Positions 7,995-17,013 of a stretch of 64,000 nucleotides of DNA are shown in pieces. Origin of the DNA: Escherichia marmotae (GTDB lineage Bacteria > Pseudomonadota > Gammaproteobacteria > Enterobacterales > Enterobacteriaceae). The stretch spans positions 4,278,001 through 4,342,000 of the forward strand of contig NZ_CP025979.1 of NCBI RefSeq assembly GCF_002900365.1, given 5' to 3'. The notes under the pieces were generated by a model. It worked only from the letters and a program-made list of their open reading frames with translations. It was not told the DNA's origin and searched no databases. Position 1 is the first letter of the stretch; each line of letters starts with the position of its first letter. The position numbers and the translations under genes were made by a program.

Positions 7995-8570
7995 TTAAAG
8001 CAATTTTTTCGCTAACGTCCAGACGCGGGTATTAGTAGTAGAAAGCGCCACGACACCGGCGTCAATTGCATTACGCGCATCTTCTTCATCGCACACCAGC
8101 CCACCAGCAATCAGCGGTTGGCGGATTTTCTCCGTCACCCAGCCCAGCACTTTGGGCATACAGCTAGGCAGGATCTCAATGCAATCTGGGTTCGATTGCG
8201 CAACCTGCTTATCAATATTGTGAAACGAAATCGAATCGACAATAAACAGGCGATGAATACAGAAAAAACCTTCTGCTCTGGCAGCTTTCAGCATCGACGC
8301 TTTAGTGCTGATAATGCCGTCTGCTTCGGTCACCAGTTTCAAAAACTGAATCACCACCTCTTTATTTGACGCGCCTTCCAGCAAATCGACATGAATAAAG
8401 GCATATTTCCCGGCGTTTTTAATCTTTTTGACGATATTGCTGATGGTGCAGATATTGCCGTACAGCACGGAAATAAACTGGCATTCAGAATTAATGGCCA
8501 GTTGCAGGCTGGCATTATCTTTAACGGCAGCAATCACCGGATTCTGACGGAGCAGGTGTAAGAGGGGCAT
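7995..8570 (-). CDS. ygcP: GlpP-family antiterminator-like protein YgcP
   Basis: A 191-residue protein of the glycerol-3-phosphate-responsive antiterminator family (GlpP of Bacillus), a small TIM-barrel-like fold. Family blocks visible are FIHVDLLEGA (about residues 58-67), DGIISTKASML (about 85-95), HRLFIVDS (about 106-113), DCIEILPSCMPKV (about 129-141), IAGGLVCDEEDARNAIDAG and VALSTTN. In B. subtilis GlpP binds glpD leader RNA and prevents termination when glycerol-3-phosphate is bound. Two leader terminators with alternative hairpins lie 5.7 kb away before yqcE and ygcW, so YgcP is the obvious candidate to act on them; this is inference. It is last in the ygcN-O-P operon. Confidence 0.88.
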   Translation of the reverse strand: MPLLHLLRQNPVIAAVKDNASLQLAINSECQFISVLYGNICTISNIVKKIKNAGKYAFIHVDLLEGASNKEVVIQFLKLVTEADGIISTKASMLKAARAEGFFCIHRLFIVDSISFHNIDKQVAQSNPDCIEILPSCMPKVLGWVTEKIRQPLIAGGLVCDEEDARNAIDAGVVALSTTNTRVWTLAKKLL

Positions 8571-8586
8571 AAATTATCCTTATTAT

Positions 8587-8847
8587 TTATCCAAAGCGGT
8601 AGGTGATGCCGAATCCAGAAGGCGGATAGCGCCACTGTTGTAGTGTTTTTTCATCGCATAACAAACGGCAGGTGCCGCACTCCAGGCAACTGCGATAATC
8701 AATACGCAAGTCGCCTTCCGGCGTGAGCGAAAAAAGACCTGCCGGGCAGGCATTAATCAACCGTTCTGCTGTCTGGCGCTCAACGGGGTCAACCGGAACA
8801 ATGTGTGGCGCATCAGCAGCACGCCAGAGATTACGGGCTACAGACAT
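8587..8847 (-). CDS. ygcO: Ferredoxin-like protein YgcO (FixX type)
   Basis: An 86-residue FixX-like ferredoxin. The C-terminal half holds the cluster ligands CLECGTCRLLC (about residues 56-66) and an upstream CPAG cysteine (about 34), the arrangement of the single [4Fe-4S] cluster of ETF:quinone oxidoreductases. It should relay electrons inside a complex with YgcN. The start is the ATG at 8847, overlapping the ygcN stop by 10 bp; an upstream in-frame ATG at 8883 lies inside ygcN and adds 12 residues absent from K-12 YgcO. Confidence 0.9.
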   Translation of the reverse strand: MSVARNLWRAADAPHIVPVDPVERQTAERLINACPAGLFSLTPEGDLRIDYRSCLECGTCRLLCDEKTLQQWRYPPSGFGITYRFG

Positions 8848-10109
8848 CGCAGACTCCTGATAACATCGCCCGCCAGATGCCACAGGCCGTGACGACGTAA
8901 ATGACGCCAGAGCAACTGGCGAAGTGGTGGAACAGGTTTATCTCCCTGATCCCATAAGTCGCGGGAAATATCCTGCATTAACGCAGGCCACGTCCGATAC
9001 CAGCCAGGGCGTTGCAAAAGCGCCGGAACATGCTGATAACGTTGTAGAACATCCCACAGCAAACTGTGTTCTACGTTGTGATGATAAATCGGGAACAGAT
9101 TTTGCGGCTCGCGTTGCTGGCAGGCGCTAATCAGTGTTTGTGCTGCTGCCTGTGCGCCAATGAACGCCATATCCATGCCTCGCACTGAAATTCCAGTATT
9201 GACGCAACTGCGCAACGCATCGCCCACCAGCAGCCAGCCGTTACCGGCGAACTGCACGGGCATATTGCGTAAACCGCCTTCCGGCACCAGATGTGCACCG
9301 TATTCCAGCGTTTCACTGTTTTTAATGAGAGGTCTTACTGCCGGATGTGTCTTAAAACGAGCCAGCAACTCGCTTGCCGGAACGCGGTTTTGTGCAAGGG
9401 AAGAGAGCGGGCAAACAATCCCCAAAGAGAGCGTTTGCTGATTGGTATAAAGAAATGCACCGCCTGGCAGGTCATCACAGATTTCCCCGCTGAACAGTAT
9501 CGCTGCACCTTCGTTGTTTTCCAGATGAAAACGCGCTTCAATAATGGGCGTTTCCAGCGACAGCACTTCTTTGATCCCTAACGCCATCGATTCGCCAGCA
9601 GGACGGGTAACTAACCCGTGATGTTCTGCCAGCACACTATTGGCCCCTTCCGCCAGCACAACATAACGGGCGCGGAGAATATCATCACCACAGATAACGC
9701 CACACACTCTGCTGTTTTCTTCATATAACGCGTCTACTGTTGCGCCGGGAATACACTCAACTCCTGCTTTTTCAGCTTCGGCAACCAGCCACGGATCGAA
9801 TCGTGCGCGTAATACGCTCCAGGATTCACCACCGGGTTGTAAGCTGGAAAACGTCGTTGCGCCATCGGGCGTTAACAGAGAAAGGCTTTCGTGAGTGATA
9901 CGTCGCTCAAGGGGCGCGGTCAGGTGAAATTGAGGGAGGAGTTCCGCGAGCGCATGGGTATATAACCGCCCGCCGGAAAGGTTTTTGCTGCCAGGGATTT
10001 CAGCGCGTTCCAGTAACAGAACAGATAATCCCGCTCGCGCGCAGCGTAACGCACAAGCGGTGCCCGCAATACCGGCACCAATAATAATAATGTCGCAGTC
10101 GTCTTCCAT
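8838..10109 (-). CDS. ygcN: FAD-dependent ETF:quinone oxidoreductase-like protein YgcN (FixC type)
   Basis: A 423-residue flavoprotein. The N-terminal dinucleotide loop IIIIGAGIAGTACALRCA (about residues 7-24) and ERAEIPGSKNLSGGRLY (about 34-50) are diagnostic for the FixC/ETF-QO group, and the GWLLVGDALRSC motif near residue 290 closes the FAD site. It should take electrons from the YgcQ/YgcR flavoprotein to quinone together with YgcO. Start ATG 10109 gives the K-12 length; the in-frame ATG at 10139 adds ten non-conserved residues. First gene of ygcN-O-P on the minus strand, 77 bp downstream of queD. Confidence 0.91.
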   Translation of the reverse strand: MEDDCDIIIIGAGIAGTACALRCARAGLSVLLLERAEIPGSKNLSGGRLYTHALAELLPQFHLTAPLERRITHESLSLLTPDGATTFSSLQPGGESWSVLRARFDPWLVAEAEKAGVECIPGATVDALYEENSRVCGVICGDDILRARYVVLAEGANSVLAEHHGLVTRPAGESMALGIKEVLSLETPIIEARFHLENNEGAAILFSGEICDDLPGGAFLYTNQQTLSLGIVCPLSSLAQNRVPASELLARFKTHPAVRPLIKNSETLEYGAHLVPEGGLRNMPVQFAGNGWLLVGDALRSCVNTGISVRGMDMAFIGAQAAAQTLISACQQREPQNLFPIYHHNVEHSLLWDVLQRYQHVPALLQRPGWYRTWPALMQDISRDLWDQGDKPVPPLRQLLWRHLRRHGLWHLAGDVIRSLRCL

Positions 10110-10186
10110 GTCATGCCCCAGATATCCAGAGCACAACACCCTAACATAGCGTTACTTAAGGGAAATTGACCGCCGACACACTCTGA

Positions 10187-10552
10187 TTATTCACCGCGAT
10201 AGATGCAGCCTGCGGTGCAGGTTTCTTTCACCATCACAGCGCTTAATAGTGGTACAACGGGTTTAACTTGATCCCAAATCCATTTTGCTAAAACTTCGCT
10301 GGTCGGGTTTTCCAGGCCGGGTATATCATTGAGATAATAGTGGTCGAGACGATCGTAAGTCGGTTTAAACGCCGCTTTCAGTTCAGCGAAATCGATAATC
10401 CAGCCCGTATGCGGATCGACTTCCCCGGTAATTTCCAGGCGCACCATAAAAGAATGCCCGTGCAGGCGACCACATTTATGCCCTTCTGGGACGTGTGGTA
10501 AGCGGTGAGCGGCTTCGAAGGTGAAATCTTTAAATAACGTGGTGGACATCAT
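10187..10552 (-). CDS. queD: 6-carboxy-5,6,7,8-tetrahydropterin synthase QueD
   Basis: A 121-residue enzyme of the 6-pyruvoyltetrahydropterin synthase fold. It converts dihydroneopterin triphosphate to 6-carboxytetrahydropterin in the synthesis of queuosine, a tRNA wobble base. Zinc-binding histidines are visible in FEAAHRLP and RLHGHSF, and the catalytic cysteine is in [10 protein letters not shown] (about residue 27). Start at ATG 10552 (MMSTTLF), the K-12 start. The longer frame to 10636 has no conserved sequence. It is divergent from cysJ. Confidence 0.95.
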   Translation of the reverse strand: MMSTTLFKDFTFEAAHRLPHVPEGHKCGRLHGHSFMVRLEITGEVDPHTGWIIDFAELKAAFKPTYDRLDHYYLNDIPGLENPTSEVLAKWIWDQVKPVVPLLSAVMVKETCTAGCIYRGE

Positions 10553-10867
10553 AATTTCTCTACTGGACGATAAAACCGCCGTAGAGTACCGGAAAGCCTG
10601 TTTTTTCGCATTACCAAAAACGGGTTTGTTGCGCAAAATGACCGATTTATCTTAATTGCGGTCGATATTTATCTATTTTTCATTGAGTTAATAAATCTAT
10701 TTTGTTGTTAAAGACTATTGCTAAAACAGGTTAGTCGATTTGGTTATTAGTTATCGCTATCCCGTCTTTAATCCACCCCCTTCGCGCCGTTAACCTTACC
10801 TTCTCTTCTGTTTTATGGGCGCTGACAGGGCCGATAAACAGCTTTGCTTACTGGAACATAACGACGC
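10553..10867 (+). promoter_or_regulatory. queD-cysJ intergenic region with the cysJIH promoter
   Basis: A 315-bp AT-rich gap between divergent genes. In K-12 the cysJIH promoter and CysB-binding region lie here. The AT-rich stretch 10650-10780 (for example TTGGTTATTAGTTATCGC at 10739-10756) is the likely promoter zone. The exact -10, -35 and CysB half-sites cannot be fixed by eye. No ORF or riboswitch-like structure was seen. Confidence 0.55.
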
Positions 10868-12661
10868 ATGACGACACAGGTCCCTCCTTCCGCTTTGCTT
10901 CCGCTGAACCCGGAGCAACTGGCTCGCCTTCAGGCAGCCACTACTGATTTGACACCGACCCAGCTTGCGTGGGTATCTGGTTATTTCTGGGGAATGCTTA
11001 ACCAGCAGCCAGGTACACTTGCCGCTACACCAGCCGCAGAAATGCCGGGTATCACCATCATCTCCGCCTCGCAAACGGGTAATGCTCGCCGGGTCGCTGA
11101 AGCATTACGTGACGACTTATTAGCGGCAAAACTGAACGCTAAGCTGGTGAACGCAGGCGACTATAAATTCAAACAAATCGCCAGCGAAAAACTGCTTATC
11201 GTGGTGACTTCAACACAAGGTGAAGGGGAACCGCCGGAAGAAGCCGTCGCGCTGCACAAGTTTCTGTTCTCCAAAAAAGCGCCGAAACTGGAAAACACCG
11301 CTTTTGCTGTGTTTAGCCTCGGTGACACCTCTTATGAGTTTTTCTGCCAGTCCGGTAAAGATTTCGACAGCAAACTGGCTGAACTGGGCGGCGAACGCCT
11401 GCTCGACCGGGTCGATGCCGATGTTGAATATCAGGCAGCCGCCAGCGAATGGCGCGCCCATGTAGTTGATGTACTGAAATCGCGCGCGCCTGTCGCAGCA
11501 CCTTCGACATCCGTCGCCACTGGCGCGGTGAATGAAATCCACACCAGTCCGTATAGTAAAGAAGCGCCGCTGGTGGCGAGCCTCTCTGTTAACCAGAAAA
11601 TCACTGGACGTAACTCTGAAAAAGACGTTCGCCATATTGAGATCGATTTAGGTGACTCAGGCCTGCGCTATCAGCCGGGCGATGCGCTGGGCGTCTGGTA
11701 TCAGAACGATCCGGCACTGGTAAAAGAGATTGTCGAACTGCTGTGGCTGAAAGGCGATGAACCCGTCACTGTCGAGGGCAAAACGCTGCCGCTGGCGGAA
11801 GCCTTACAGTGGCATTTTGAACTGACCGTCAACACCGCGAACATTGTTGAAAATTACGCCACCTTAACGCGCAGCGAAACGCTGCTGCCGCTGGTGGGCG
11901 ATAAAACGAAGTTGCAGTATTACGCTGCGACGACGCCGATTGTCGATATGTTGCGTTTCTCTCCGGCACAACTGGACGCTGATGCGTTCATCAGTATTTT
12001 GCGTCCGCTGACGCCGCGCCTTTATTCCATCGCCTCATCGCAGGCGGAAGTCGAGAGTGAAGTGCACGTTACTGTCGGCGTTGTGCGTTATGACGTGGAA
12101 GGCCGTGCCCGTGCCGGTGGTGCCTCCAGCTTCCTCGCGGATCGCGTGGGAGAAGAGGGCGAAGTTCGCGTCTTTATCGAACATAACGACAACTTCCGCC
12201 TGCCAGCTAACCCGGAAACCCCGGTGATTATGATTGGCCCTGGCACCGGTATCGCGCCATTCCGCGCCTTTATGCAGCAGCGTGCTGCCGACGAAGCGCC
12301 GGGCAAAAACTGGTTGTTCTTCGGCAATCCGCACTTTACGGAAGATTTCCTCTACCAGGTGGAATGGCAGCGTTATGTCAAAGAGGGCGTGCTGACGCGT
12401 ATCGATCTGGCCTGGTCACGCGATCAAAAAGAAAAAATTTACGTACAAGACAAACTGCGTGAACAGGGGGCAGAGCTGTGGCGCTGGATCAATGACGGTG
12501 CCCACATTTATGTTTGCGGCGACGCTAATCGCATGGCGAAAGACGTTGAACAGGCACTTCTGGAAGTGATTGCCGAATTTGGTGGCATGGACACTGAAGC
12601 GGCGGATGAATTTTTAAGTGAGCTGCGCGTAGAGCGCCGTTATCAGCGAGATGTCTACTAA
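10868..12661 (+). CDS. cysJ: Sulfite reductase flavoprotein alpha-component CysJ
   Basis: A 597-residue NADPH-dependent flavoprotein that passes electrons through FAD and FMN to CysI, for six-electron reduction of sulfite to sulfide in cysteine synthesis. The order is an N-terminal extension, a flavodoxin domain ([14 protein letters not shown], about residues 64-77; [10 protein letters not shown]), an Ala/Pro linker, then the FAD/NADPH reductase module ([21 protein letters not shown], about residue 456). It is two residues shorter than the K-12 protein in the variable segment before the flavodoxin domain, probably neutral. Stop and next start overlap (TAATG) with cysI. Confidence 0.97.
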   Translation: MTTQVPPSALLPLNPEQLARLQAATTDLTPTQLAWVSGYFWGMLNQQPGTLAATPAAEMPGITIISASQTGNARRVAEALRDDLLAAKLNAKLVNAGDYKFKQIASEKLLIVVTSTQGEGEPPEEAVALHKFLFSKKAPKLENTAFAVFSLGDTSYEFFCQSGKDFDSKLAELGGERLLDRVDADVEYQAAASEWRAHVVDVLKSRAPVAAPSTSVATGAVNEIHTSPYSKEAPLVASLSVNQKITGRNSEKDVRHIEIDLGDSGLRYQPGDALGVWYQNDPALVKEIVELLWLKGDEPVTVEGKTLPLAEALQWHFELTVNTANIVENYATLTRSETLLPLVGDKTKLQYYAATTPIVDMLRFSPAQLDADAFISILRPLTPRLYSIASSQAEVESEVHVTVGVVRYDVEGRARAGGASSFLADRVGEEGEVRVFIEHNDNFRLPANPETPVIMIGPGTGIAPFRAFMQQRAADEAPGKNWLFFGNPHFTEDFLYQVEWQRYVKEGVLTRIDLAWSRDQKEKIYVQDKLREQGAELWRWINDGAHIYVCGDANRMAKDVEQALLEVIAEFGGMDTEAADEFLSELRVERRYQRDVY

Positions 12662-14373
12662 TGAGCGAAAAACATCCAGGGCCTTTAGTGGTCGAAGGTA
12701 AACTGGCAGACGCCGAGCGCATGAAGCTTGAAAGCAACTTTCTGCGCGGCACGATTGCCGAAGATTTGAATGATGGCCTGACTGGCGGGTTTAAGGGCGA
12801 TAACTTCCTGCTGATCCGCTTCCACGGCATGTATCAGCAGGATGACCGCGACATTCGCGCCGAACGAGCTGAACAGAAGCTGGAGCCGTGTCACGCCATG
12901 ATGCTCCGCTGCCGCCTGCCGGGTGGCGTTATCACCACCAAACAGTGGCTGGCGATCGACAAATTTGCAGTGGAAAACACCATTTACGGTAGCATTCGCC
13001 TGACCAACCGTCAGACCTTCCAGTTCCACGGTATTCTGAAAAAGAACGTCAAACCTGCACACCAAATGTTGCACTCAGTCGGTCTTGATGCGCTGGCGAC
13101 CGCCAACGACATGAACCGTAACGTGCTGTGCACCTCGAATCCGTACGAGTCACAGTTGCACGCGGAAGCCTATGAGTGGGCGAAGAAGATCTCTGAACAT
13201 CTGTTGCCGCGTACCCGCGCCTATGCGGAGATCTGGCTCGATCAGGAGAAAGTTGCTACCACTGATGAAGAACCGATCCTCGGGCAGACCTATCTGCCGC
13301 GTAAGTTCAAAACGACGGTGGTTATTCCGCCGCAGAACGATATCGATCTGCACGCCAACGACATGAACTTTGTGGCTATCGCGGAAAACGGCAAGCTGGT
13401 GGGCTTCAACCTGCTGGTGGGTGGCGGCCTTTCTATGGAACACGGCAATAAAAAAACCTATGCCCGCACGGCGAGCGAGTTTGGTTATCTGCCACTTGAG
13501 CATACGCTGGCAGTGGCGGAAGCTGTGGTTACGACTCAGCGTGACTGGGGTAATCGTACTGACCGTAAAAATGCCAAAACCAAATACACGCTGGAACGCG
13601 TGGGGGTAGAGACGTTTAAGGCGGAAGTTGAACGTCGCGCGGGGATCAAGTTCGAACCGATCCGCCCGTATGAATTTACCGGACGCGGCGATCGCATCGG
13701 CTGGGTTAAGGATATCGATGATAACTGGCACCTGACGCTGTTTATCGAAAATGGTCGTATTCTCGATTATCCGGGGCGTCCGCTGAAAACCGGTCTGCTG
13801 GAGATCGCAAAGATCCACAAAGGCGATTTCCGCATTACGGCGAACCAGAACCTGATTATCGCGGGTGTACCGGAAAGTGAAAAAGCGAAGATCGAGAAGA
13901 TCGCCAAAGAGAGCGGGTTGATGAATGCCGTCACACCACAGCGTGAAAACTCAATGGCATGTGTGTCATTCCCGACCTGTCCGCTGGCGATGGCGGAAGC
14001 CGAACGTTTCCTGCCCTCGTTTATCGACAACATCGATAACTTAATGGCGAAACATGGCATCAGCGATGAGCATATCGTAATGCGTGTGACGGGATGCCCG
14101 AACGGCTGTGGCCGGGCGATGCTGGCAGAAGTTGGTCTGGTGGGTAAAGCGCCGGGGCGCTACAACCTGCATCTTGGCGGCAACCGTATGGGGACACGTA
14201 TCCCACGGATGTATAAAGAAAACATCACCGAGCCGGAAATCCTGGCGTCGCTTGATGAACTGATAGGGCGCTGGGCGAAAGAGCGCGAAGCGGGTGAAGG
14301 CTTCGGTGACTTTACGGTGCGTGCGGGCATCATTCGCCCGGTGCTCGATCCGGCTCGCGATTTGTGGGATTAA
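12661..14373 (+). CDS. cysI: Sulfite reductase hemoprotein beta-component CysI
   Basis: A 570-residue subunit holding siroheme coupled to a [4Fe-4S] cluster, where sulfite is reduced to sulfide. Cluster ligands are visible as two pairs: Cys434 and Cys440 in [12 protein letters not shown], and Cys479 and Cys483 in [11 protein letters not shown]. The two sulfite/nitrite reductase repeats and the [10 protein letters not shown] segment are intact. Overlaps cysJ by one base at the start and is followed by a REP element and cysH. Confidence 0.97.
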   Translation: MSEKHPGPLVVEGKLADAERMKLESNFLRGTIAEDLNDGLTGGFKGDNFLLIRFHGMYQQDDRDIRAERAEQKLEPCHAMMLRCRLPGGVITTKQWLAIDKFAVENTIYGSIRLTNRQTFQFHGILKKNVKPAHQMLHSVGLDALATANDMNRNVLCTSNPYESQLHAEAYEWAKKISEHLLPRTRAYAEIWLDQEKVATTDEEPILGQTYLPRKFKTTVVIPPQNDIDLHANDMNFVAIAENGKLVGFNLLVGGGLSMEHGNKKTYARTASEFGYLPLEHTLAVAEAVVTTQRDWGNRTDRKNAKTKYTLERVGVETFKAEVERRAGIKFEPIRPYEFTGRGDRIGWVKDIDDNWHLTLFIENGRILDYPGRPLKTGLLEIAKIHKGDFRITANQNLIIAGVPESEKAKIEKIAKESGLMNAVTPQRENSMACVSFPTCPLAMAEAERFLPSFIDNIDNLMAKHGISDEHIVMRVTGCPNGCGRAMLAEVGLVGKAPGRYNLHLGGNRMGTRIPRMYKENITEPEILASLDELIGRWAKEREAGEGFGDFTVRAGIIRPVLDPARDLWD

Positions 14374-14398
14374 CATAAATCGCTGCGTCTGCTCGGTT

Positions 14399-14440
14399 TT
14401 GTAGGCCTGATAAGACGCATAAGCGTCGCATCAGGCAAGG
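14399..14440. repeat. REP element between cysI and cysH
   Basis: GTAGGCCTGATAAGACGC, a short AT loop and GCGTCGCATCAGGC form the REP palindrome. It lies in the middle of the cysJIH operon and may stabilise upstream mRNA. Confidence 0.9.
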
Positions 14441-14457
14441 CAAACAGTGAGGAATCT

Positions 14458-15192
14458 ATGTCCAGACTTGATCTAAACGACCTGAATGAACTGCCGAAGG
14501 TAGAGCGCATTCTGGCTCTGGCACAAACCAACGCTCAACTGGAAAAACTGGACGCTGAAGGCCGCGTTGCCTGGGCGTTGGAGAATCTGCCCGGCGAATA
14601 CGTGCTCTCTTCCAGCTTTGGCATTCAGGCGGCAGTCAGCCTGCATCTGGTGAACCAGATCTGCCCGAATATCCCGGTGATTCTTACCGATACTGGTTAT
14701 CTGTTTCCGGAAACCTACCGCTTTATTGACGAGTTAACGGACAAACTTAAACTCAACCTGAAAGTGTACCGTGCCACTGAAAGCGCCGCCTGGCAGGAGG
14801 CACGCTATGGCAAACTGTGGGAGCAGGGTGTTGAAGGCATTGAAAAGTACAATGAGATCAACAAAGTCGAACCCATGAACCGTGCACTGAAAGAACTTAA
14901 CGCGCAAACGTGGTTTGCTGGTCTGCGCCGTGAGCAATCTGGCAGCCGTGCCAATTTACCAGTGCTGGCTATCCAGCGTGGCGTATTTAAAGTGCTGCCG
15001 ATTATCGACTGGGATAACCGAACTATTTATCAGTACCTGCAAAAACATGGCCTGAAATATCACCCATTATGGGACGAAGGATATTTATCGGTTGGCGACA
15101 CCCATACAACCCGTAAATGGGAACCCGGCATGGCCGAAGAAGAAACGCGCTTCTTTGGCTTAAAAAGGGAATGTGGATTACACGAAGGGTAA
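14458..15192 (+). CDS. cysH: Phosphoadenylyl-sulfate (PAPS) reductase CysH
   Basis: A 244-residue enzyme that reduces PAPS to sulfite with thioredoxin as donor. The PP-loop region [14 protein letters not shown] (about residues 44-57), the [14 protein letters not shown] segment, and the catalytic C-terminal ECGLHEG with Cys239 are all present. It lacks the extra cysteine pairs of the iron-sulfur APS reductases, as expected for the enterobacterial form. SD GAGGA, seven bases before ATG. Last gene of cysJIH, followed by a terminator. Confidence 0.97.
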   Translation: MSRLDLNDLNELPKVERILALAQTNAQLEKLDAEGRVAWALENLPGEYVLSSSFGIQAAVSLHLVNQICPNIPVILTDTGYLFPETYRFIDELTDKLKLNLKVYRATESAAWQEARYGKLWEQGVEGIEKYNEINKVEPMNRALKELNAQTWFAGLRREQSGSRANLPVLAIQRGVFKVLPIIDWDNRTIYQYLQKHGLKYHPLWDEGYLSVGDTHTTRKWEPGMAEEETRFFGLKRECGLHEG

Positions 15193-15210
15193 ATATTTCC
15201 GGATAAATTA

Positions 15211-15248
15211 AACGCCTCTGTCAGAAATGATGGGGGCGTTTTTATTTT
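15211..15248 (+). terminator. cysJIH intrinsic terminator
   Basis: AACGCC (15211-15216) pairs with GGCGTT (15235-15240) around a long loop, followed by TTTATTTT. It starts 19 bases after the cysH stop. Confidence 0.75.
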
Positions 15249-15363
15249 ACGAGCAGCATTCTGGCCTTTAAACGAGAACGTCGCAAGGAGAATCAACAGG
15301 TATAGAATGGCGTCGGGTGCTTGAGGCTGTCTGGCGTTAAGCATTCGCGAGGTTCCAGATGGA

Positions 15364-15417
15364 CAAAAGCCCCAGGCGATATTTCTATCCACCTGAGGCC
15401 TACGTTCGAACCCAACA
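15364..15417 (-). ncRNA. sokX: SokX-type antisense RNA
   Basis: A minus-strand promoter reads TTGCCT (15452-15447), 17-bp spacer, TAGCAT (15429-15424), which predicts a start near 15417. Downstream, CCTCAGGTG...CGCCTGGGG forms a hairpin followed by CTTTTG, ending near 15364. The RNA of about 54 nt is antisense to the translated leader of the hok-like mRNA, as expected of a Sok regulator. K-12 retains a SokX RNA near cysH without an intact hok partner, as far as I recall. Confidence 0.75.
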
Positions 15418-15455
15418 ATTCGAATGCTAGTCTCTTCTTTGCAGAGAGGCAAGAC

Positions 15456-15608
15456 ATGCTAACAAAATATGCCCTTGTGGCAGTCATAGTGCTGTGTTGT
15501 ACAGTACTGGGATTCACGCTGATGGTAGACGACTCGTTGTGTGAGTTGAATATCAGAGAACGTGGTATGGAGTTTAAGGCTGTTCTCGCTTACGAACCGA
15601 AGAAGTAG
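15456..15608 (+). CDS. hokX: Hok-family small toxic membrane peptide HokX
   Basis: A 50-residue peptide of the Hok/Gef family of type I toxins. It has a hydrophobic N-terminal membrane segment ([20 protein letters not shown], about residues 5-24), then the family signature [16 protein letters not shown] and the C-terminal AYEPKK (compare AYESGK or AYESE in other Hok proteins). The upstream mRNA has the family leader segment GGTGCTTGAGGCTGTCTGG (about 15317-15335), and an in-frame upstream ATG at 15321 could be the Mok-type leader start. The module lies between cysH and iap, where K-12 has its type I-E cas genes. The intact frame suggests a functional toxin held by sokX. Confidence 0.82.
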   Translation: MLTKYALVAVIVLCCTVLGFTLMVDDSLCELNIRERGMEFKAVLAYEPKK

Positions 15609-15613
15609 CCACC

Positions 15614-15635
15614 ACGCGGGGGTGAAACCCCGCGT
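15614..15635. other. Stem-loop after hokX
   Basis: ACGCGGGG and CCCCGCGT form a perfect 8-bp stem six bases after the hokX stop. There is no T-run, so it is more likely the 3' structure of the hok mRNA than a classic terminator. The remaining bases to iap (15636-15724) hold no CRISPR repeat that I can see. Confidence 0.5.
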
Positions 15636-15724
15636 ATTGAATTGTTATAGTTTGGCCTCCTGCCCCCTATTTTTTTATAGGCAGAATTGACTCCTCACAG
15701 TCATGGGGAATCAGCTCAAACCCA

Positions 15725-16762
15725 TCAAGACGCCTTCGCCAGTTCCTTCACCAGTGGCAGCATTATCCGCATAACATCACGGCAGCGGCGTTCTATTCTT
15801 CCTGGAAGTGCCTTATCAATATGCTGTTGATTATCCAGTCTTACGTCATGCCAGCTATTTCCTGCGGGGAATGCGGCTGTTTTTGCGCGTTGCTGATAAC
15901 CATCTTTATTTCCCAGATTCCAGTTTGTTGCTTCTACCGAAAGTACAGCAATACCGGCTTTGTCAAAAACTTCAGCGTCATTACAACACCCGGTGCCTTT
16001 TGGATAATTTTTATTCAAACCAGGATTGGTCGTCGCGGCAATTCCATGACTGCGGGCAATTGCCAGCGCTCGATCGCGCGTTAATTTCCTTACTGCTTCG
16101 GGGGTTTTTACGCCACTGTTGAAATACAATTTATCACCGACAATTAAGTTATCGAGATTAATCACCAGCAGAGTATTTTTCTTTTCGGCGTCACTCATTC
16201 GTTTGAGTAAATTCTCAGCGCCTAATTTCCCTTCCTCTTCACCACTGGTCGCCACAAAACGAATACCATATTCGGTTGGCGTATTTTTCAGGCGTTCTGC
16301 CAGCTCCAGCATGACCCCCAAACCTGCGGCGTTATCATCCATACCTTGTAATGTCAGCCCGCCGAGATTGGCATCGGCATCCGCGTCGCTCTGTGGGGCG
16401 TAGGTATCCAGATGCGCCATGATAATGATCTGCTGCGGTGCTTTGCCTTCATGAGCGGCAATCACCGTACTTCCTGTCACGTTATGCCAGTTTTTGTGGT
16501 TATCGCGGGCGGTATAAATATATCGGCCATTAAATGTCCGGATATCACTGCGATAACCCATTTGCTGAAACTGTTGCCGGATATAATCGGCAGATAACAT
16601 TTCTGCGGGTGTTCCGGTCATTCGCCCCGGAAAGAAAGTGGCAATGTGTCGCGCCTGTGTATTAGCAAAATCGCCAGGTTTAGGTGACGAGGCGTGTACG
16701 GGGAGAATAAAGCATACGCCGAGCGCCAGGGCAGCGGTACGGTGGCGCAATGCGGAAAACAT
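15725..16762 (-). CDS. iap: Alkaline phosphatase isozyme conversion aminopeptidase Iap
   Basis: A 345-residue exported zinc aminopeptidase of the M28 family. It removes N-terminal arginine from alkaline phosphatase subunits in the periplasm, giving the isozymes. A signal peptide occupies about residues 1-24 (ALALGVCFILPVHA-SS). Metal-site motifs are IMAHLDTYA (about 115-123), GMDDNAAG (about 139-146) and SGEEEGK (about 173-179). Length equals the K-12 protein. It faces hokX across a 116-bp gap. Confidence 0.95.
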   Translation of the reverse strand: MFSALRHRTAALALGVCFILPVHASSPKPGDFANTQARHIATFFPGRMTGTPAEMLSADYIRQQFQQMGYRSDIRTFNGRYIYTARDNHKNWHNVTGSTVIAAHEGKAPQQIIIMAHLDTYAPQSDADADANLGGLTLQGMDDNAAGLGVMLELAERLKNTPTEYGIRFVATSGEEEGKLGAENLLKRMSDAEKKNTLLVINLDNLIVGDKLYFNSGVKTPEAVRKLTRDRALAIARSHGIAATTNPGLNKNYPKGTGCCNDAEVFDKAGIAVLSVEATNWNLGNKDGYQQRAKTAAFPAGNSWHDVRLDNQQHIDKALPGRIERRCRDVMRIMLPLVKELAKAS

Positions 16763-17013
16763 AGTGAGTCCTTAAATACCATGCAAATTTTTTTACCGCC
16801 ATAGTATGAAACTGCCGCTGCACTAAAACAATTTCAAATCTTCCTAAATGCCCGAAATCCGGAGCCTTAAGCACTTTTTGATATTAGCTTTGCCAAATCG
16901 TTATTCCGTTAAGGAACTACTCATTCTAATTGGTAATTTCATTCGCACTCTTACGCTCCCTATAGTCGGAATATCTGATGGCAAGCAAATAGCAGTATTG
17001 CAAAGGAACGGTT
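16763..17013 (+). promoter_or_regulatory. iap-cysD intergenic region with the cysDNC promoter
   Basis: A 251-bp gap between divergent genes. TATAGT at 16961-16966 is a good -10 for cysD with a poor -35 (TTCATT, about 16938-16943), as expected for a CysB-activated promoter. The preceding AT-rich stretch 16880-16950 is the likely CysB-binding zone, known from K-12. Exact activator half-sites were not resolved. Confidence 0.6.

Noticed and set aside
10553..10867. preQ1-type riboswitch upstream of queD
   Set aside because: No characteristic preQ1 or preQ0 aptamer sequence could be recognised in the leader.
11000..11050. Two-residue shortening of CysJ before the flavodoxin domain as a defect
   Set aside because: It lies in a variable Ala/Pro linker; all cofactor motifs are intact.
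15321..15455. N-terminal extension of HokX as a separate 95-residue protein
   Set aside because: The upstream part is in the frame of hokX and resembles a Mok-type leader start; the conserved toxin begins at 15456.
15193..15724. Remnant of a type I-E CRISPR array or cas gene at its K-12 location
   Set aside because: No GAGTTCCCCGCG-type repeat or cas-like frame is present; GC-rich hairpins here belong to the hok-type module.
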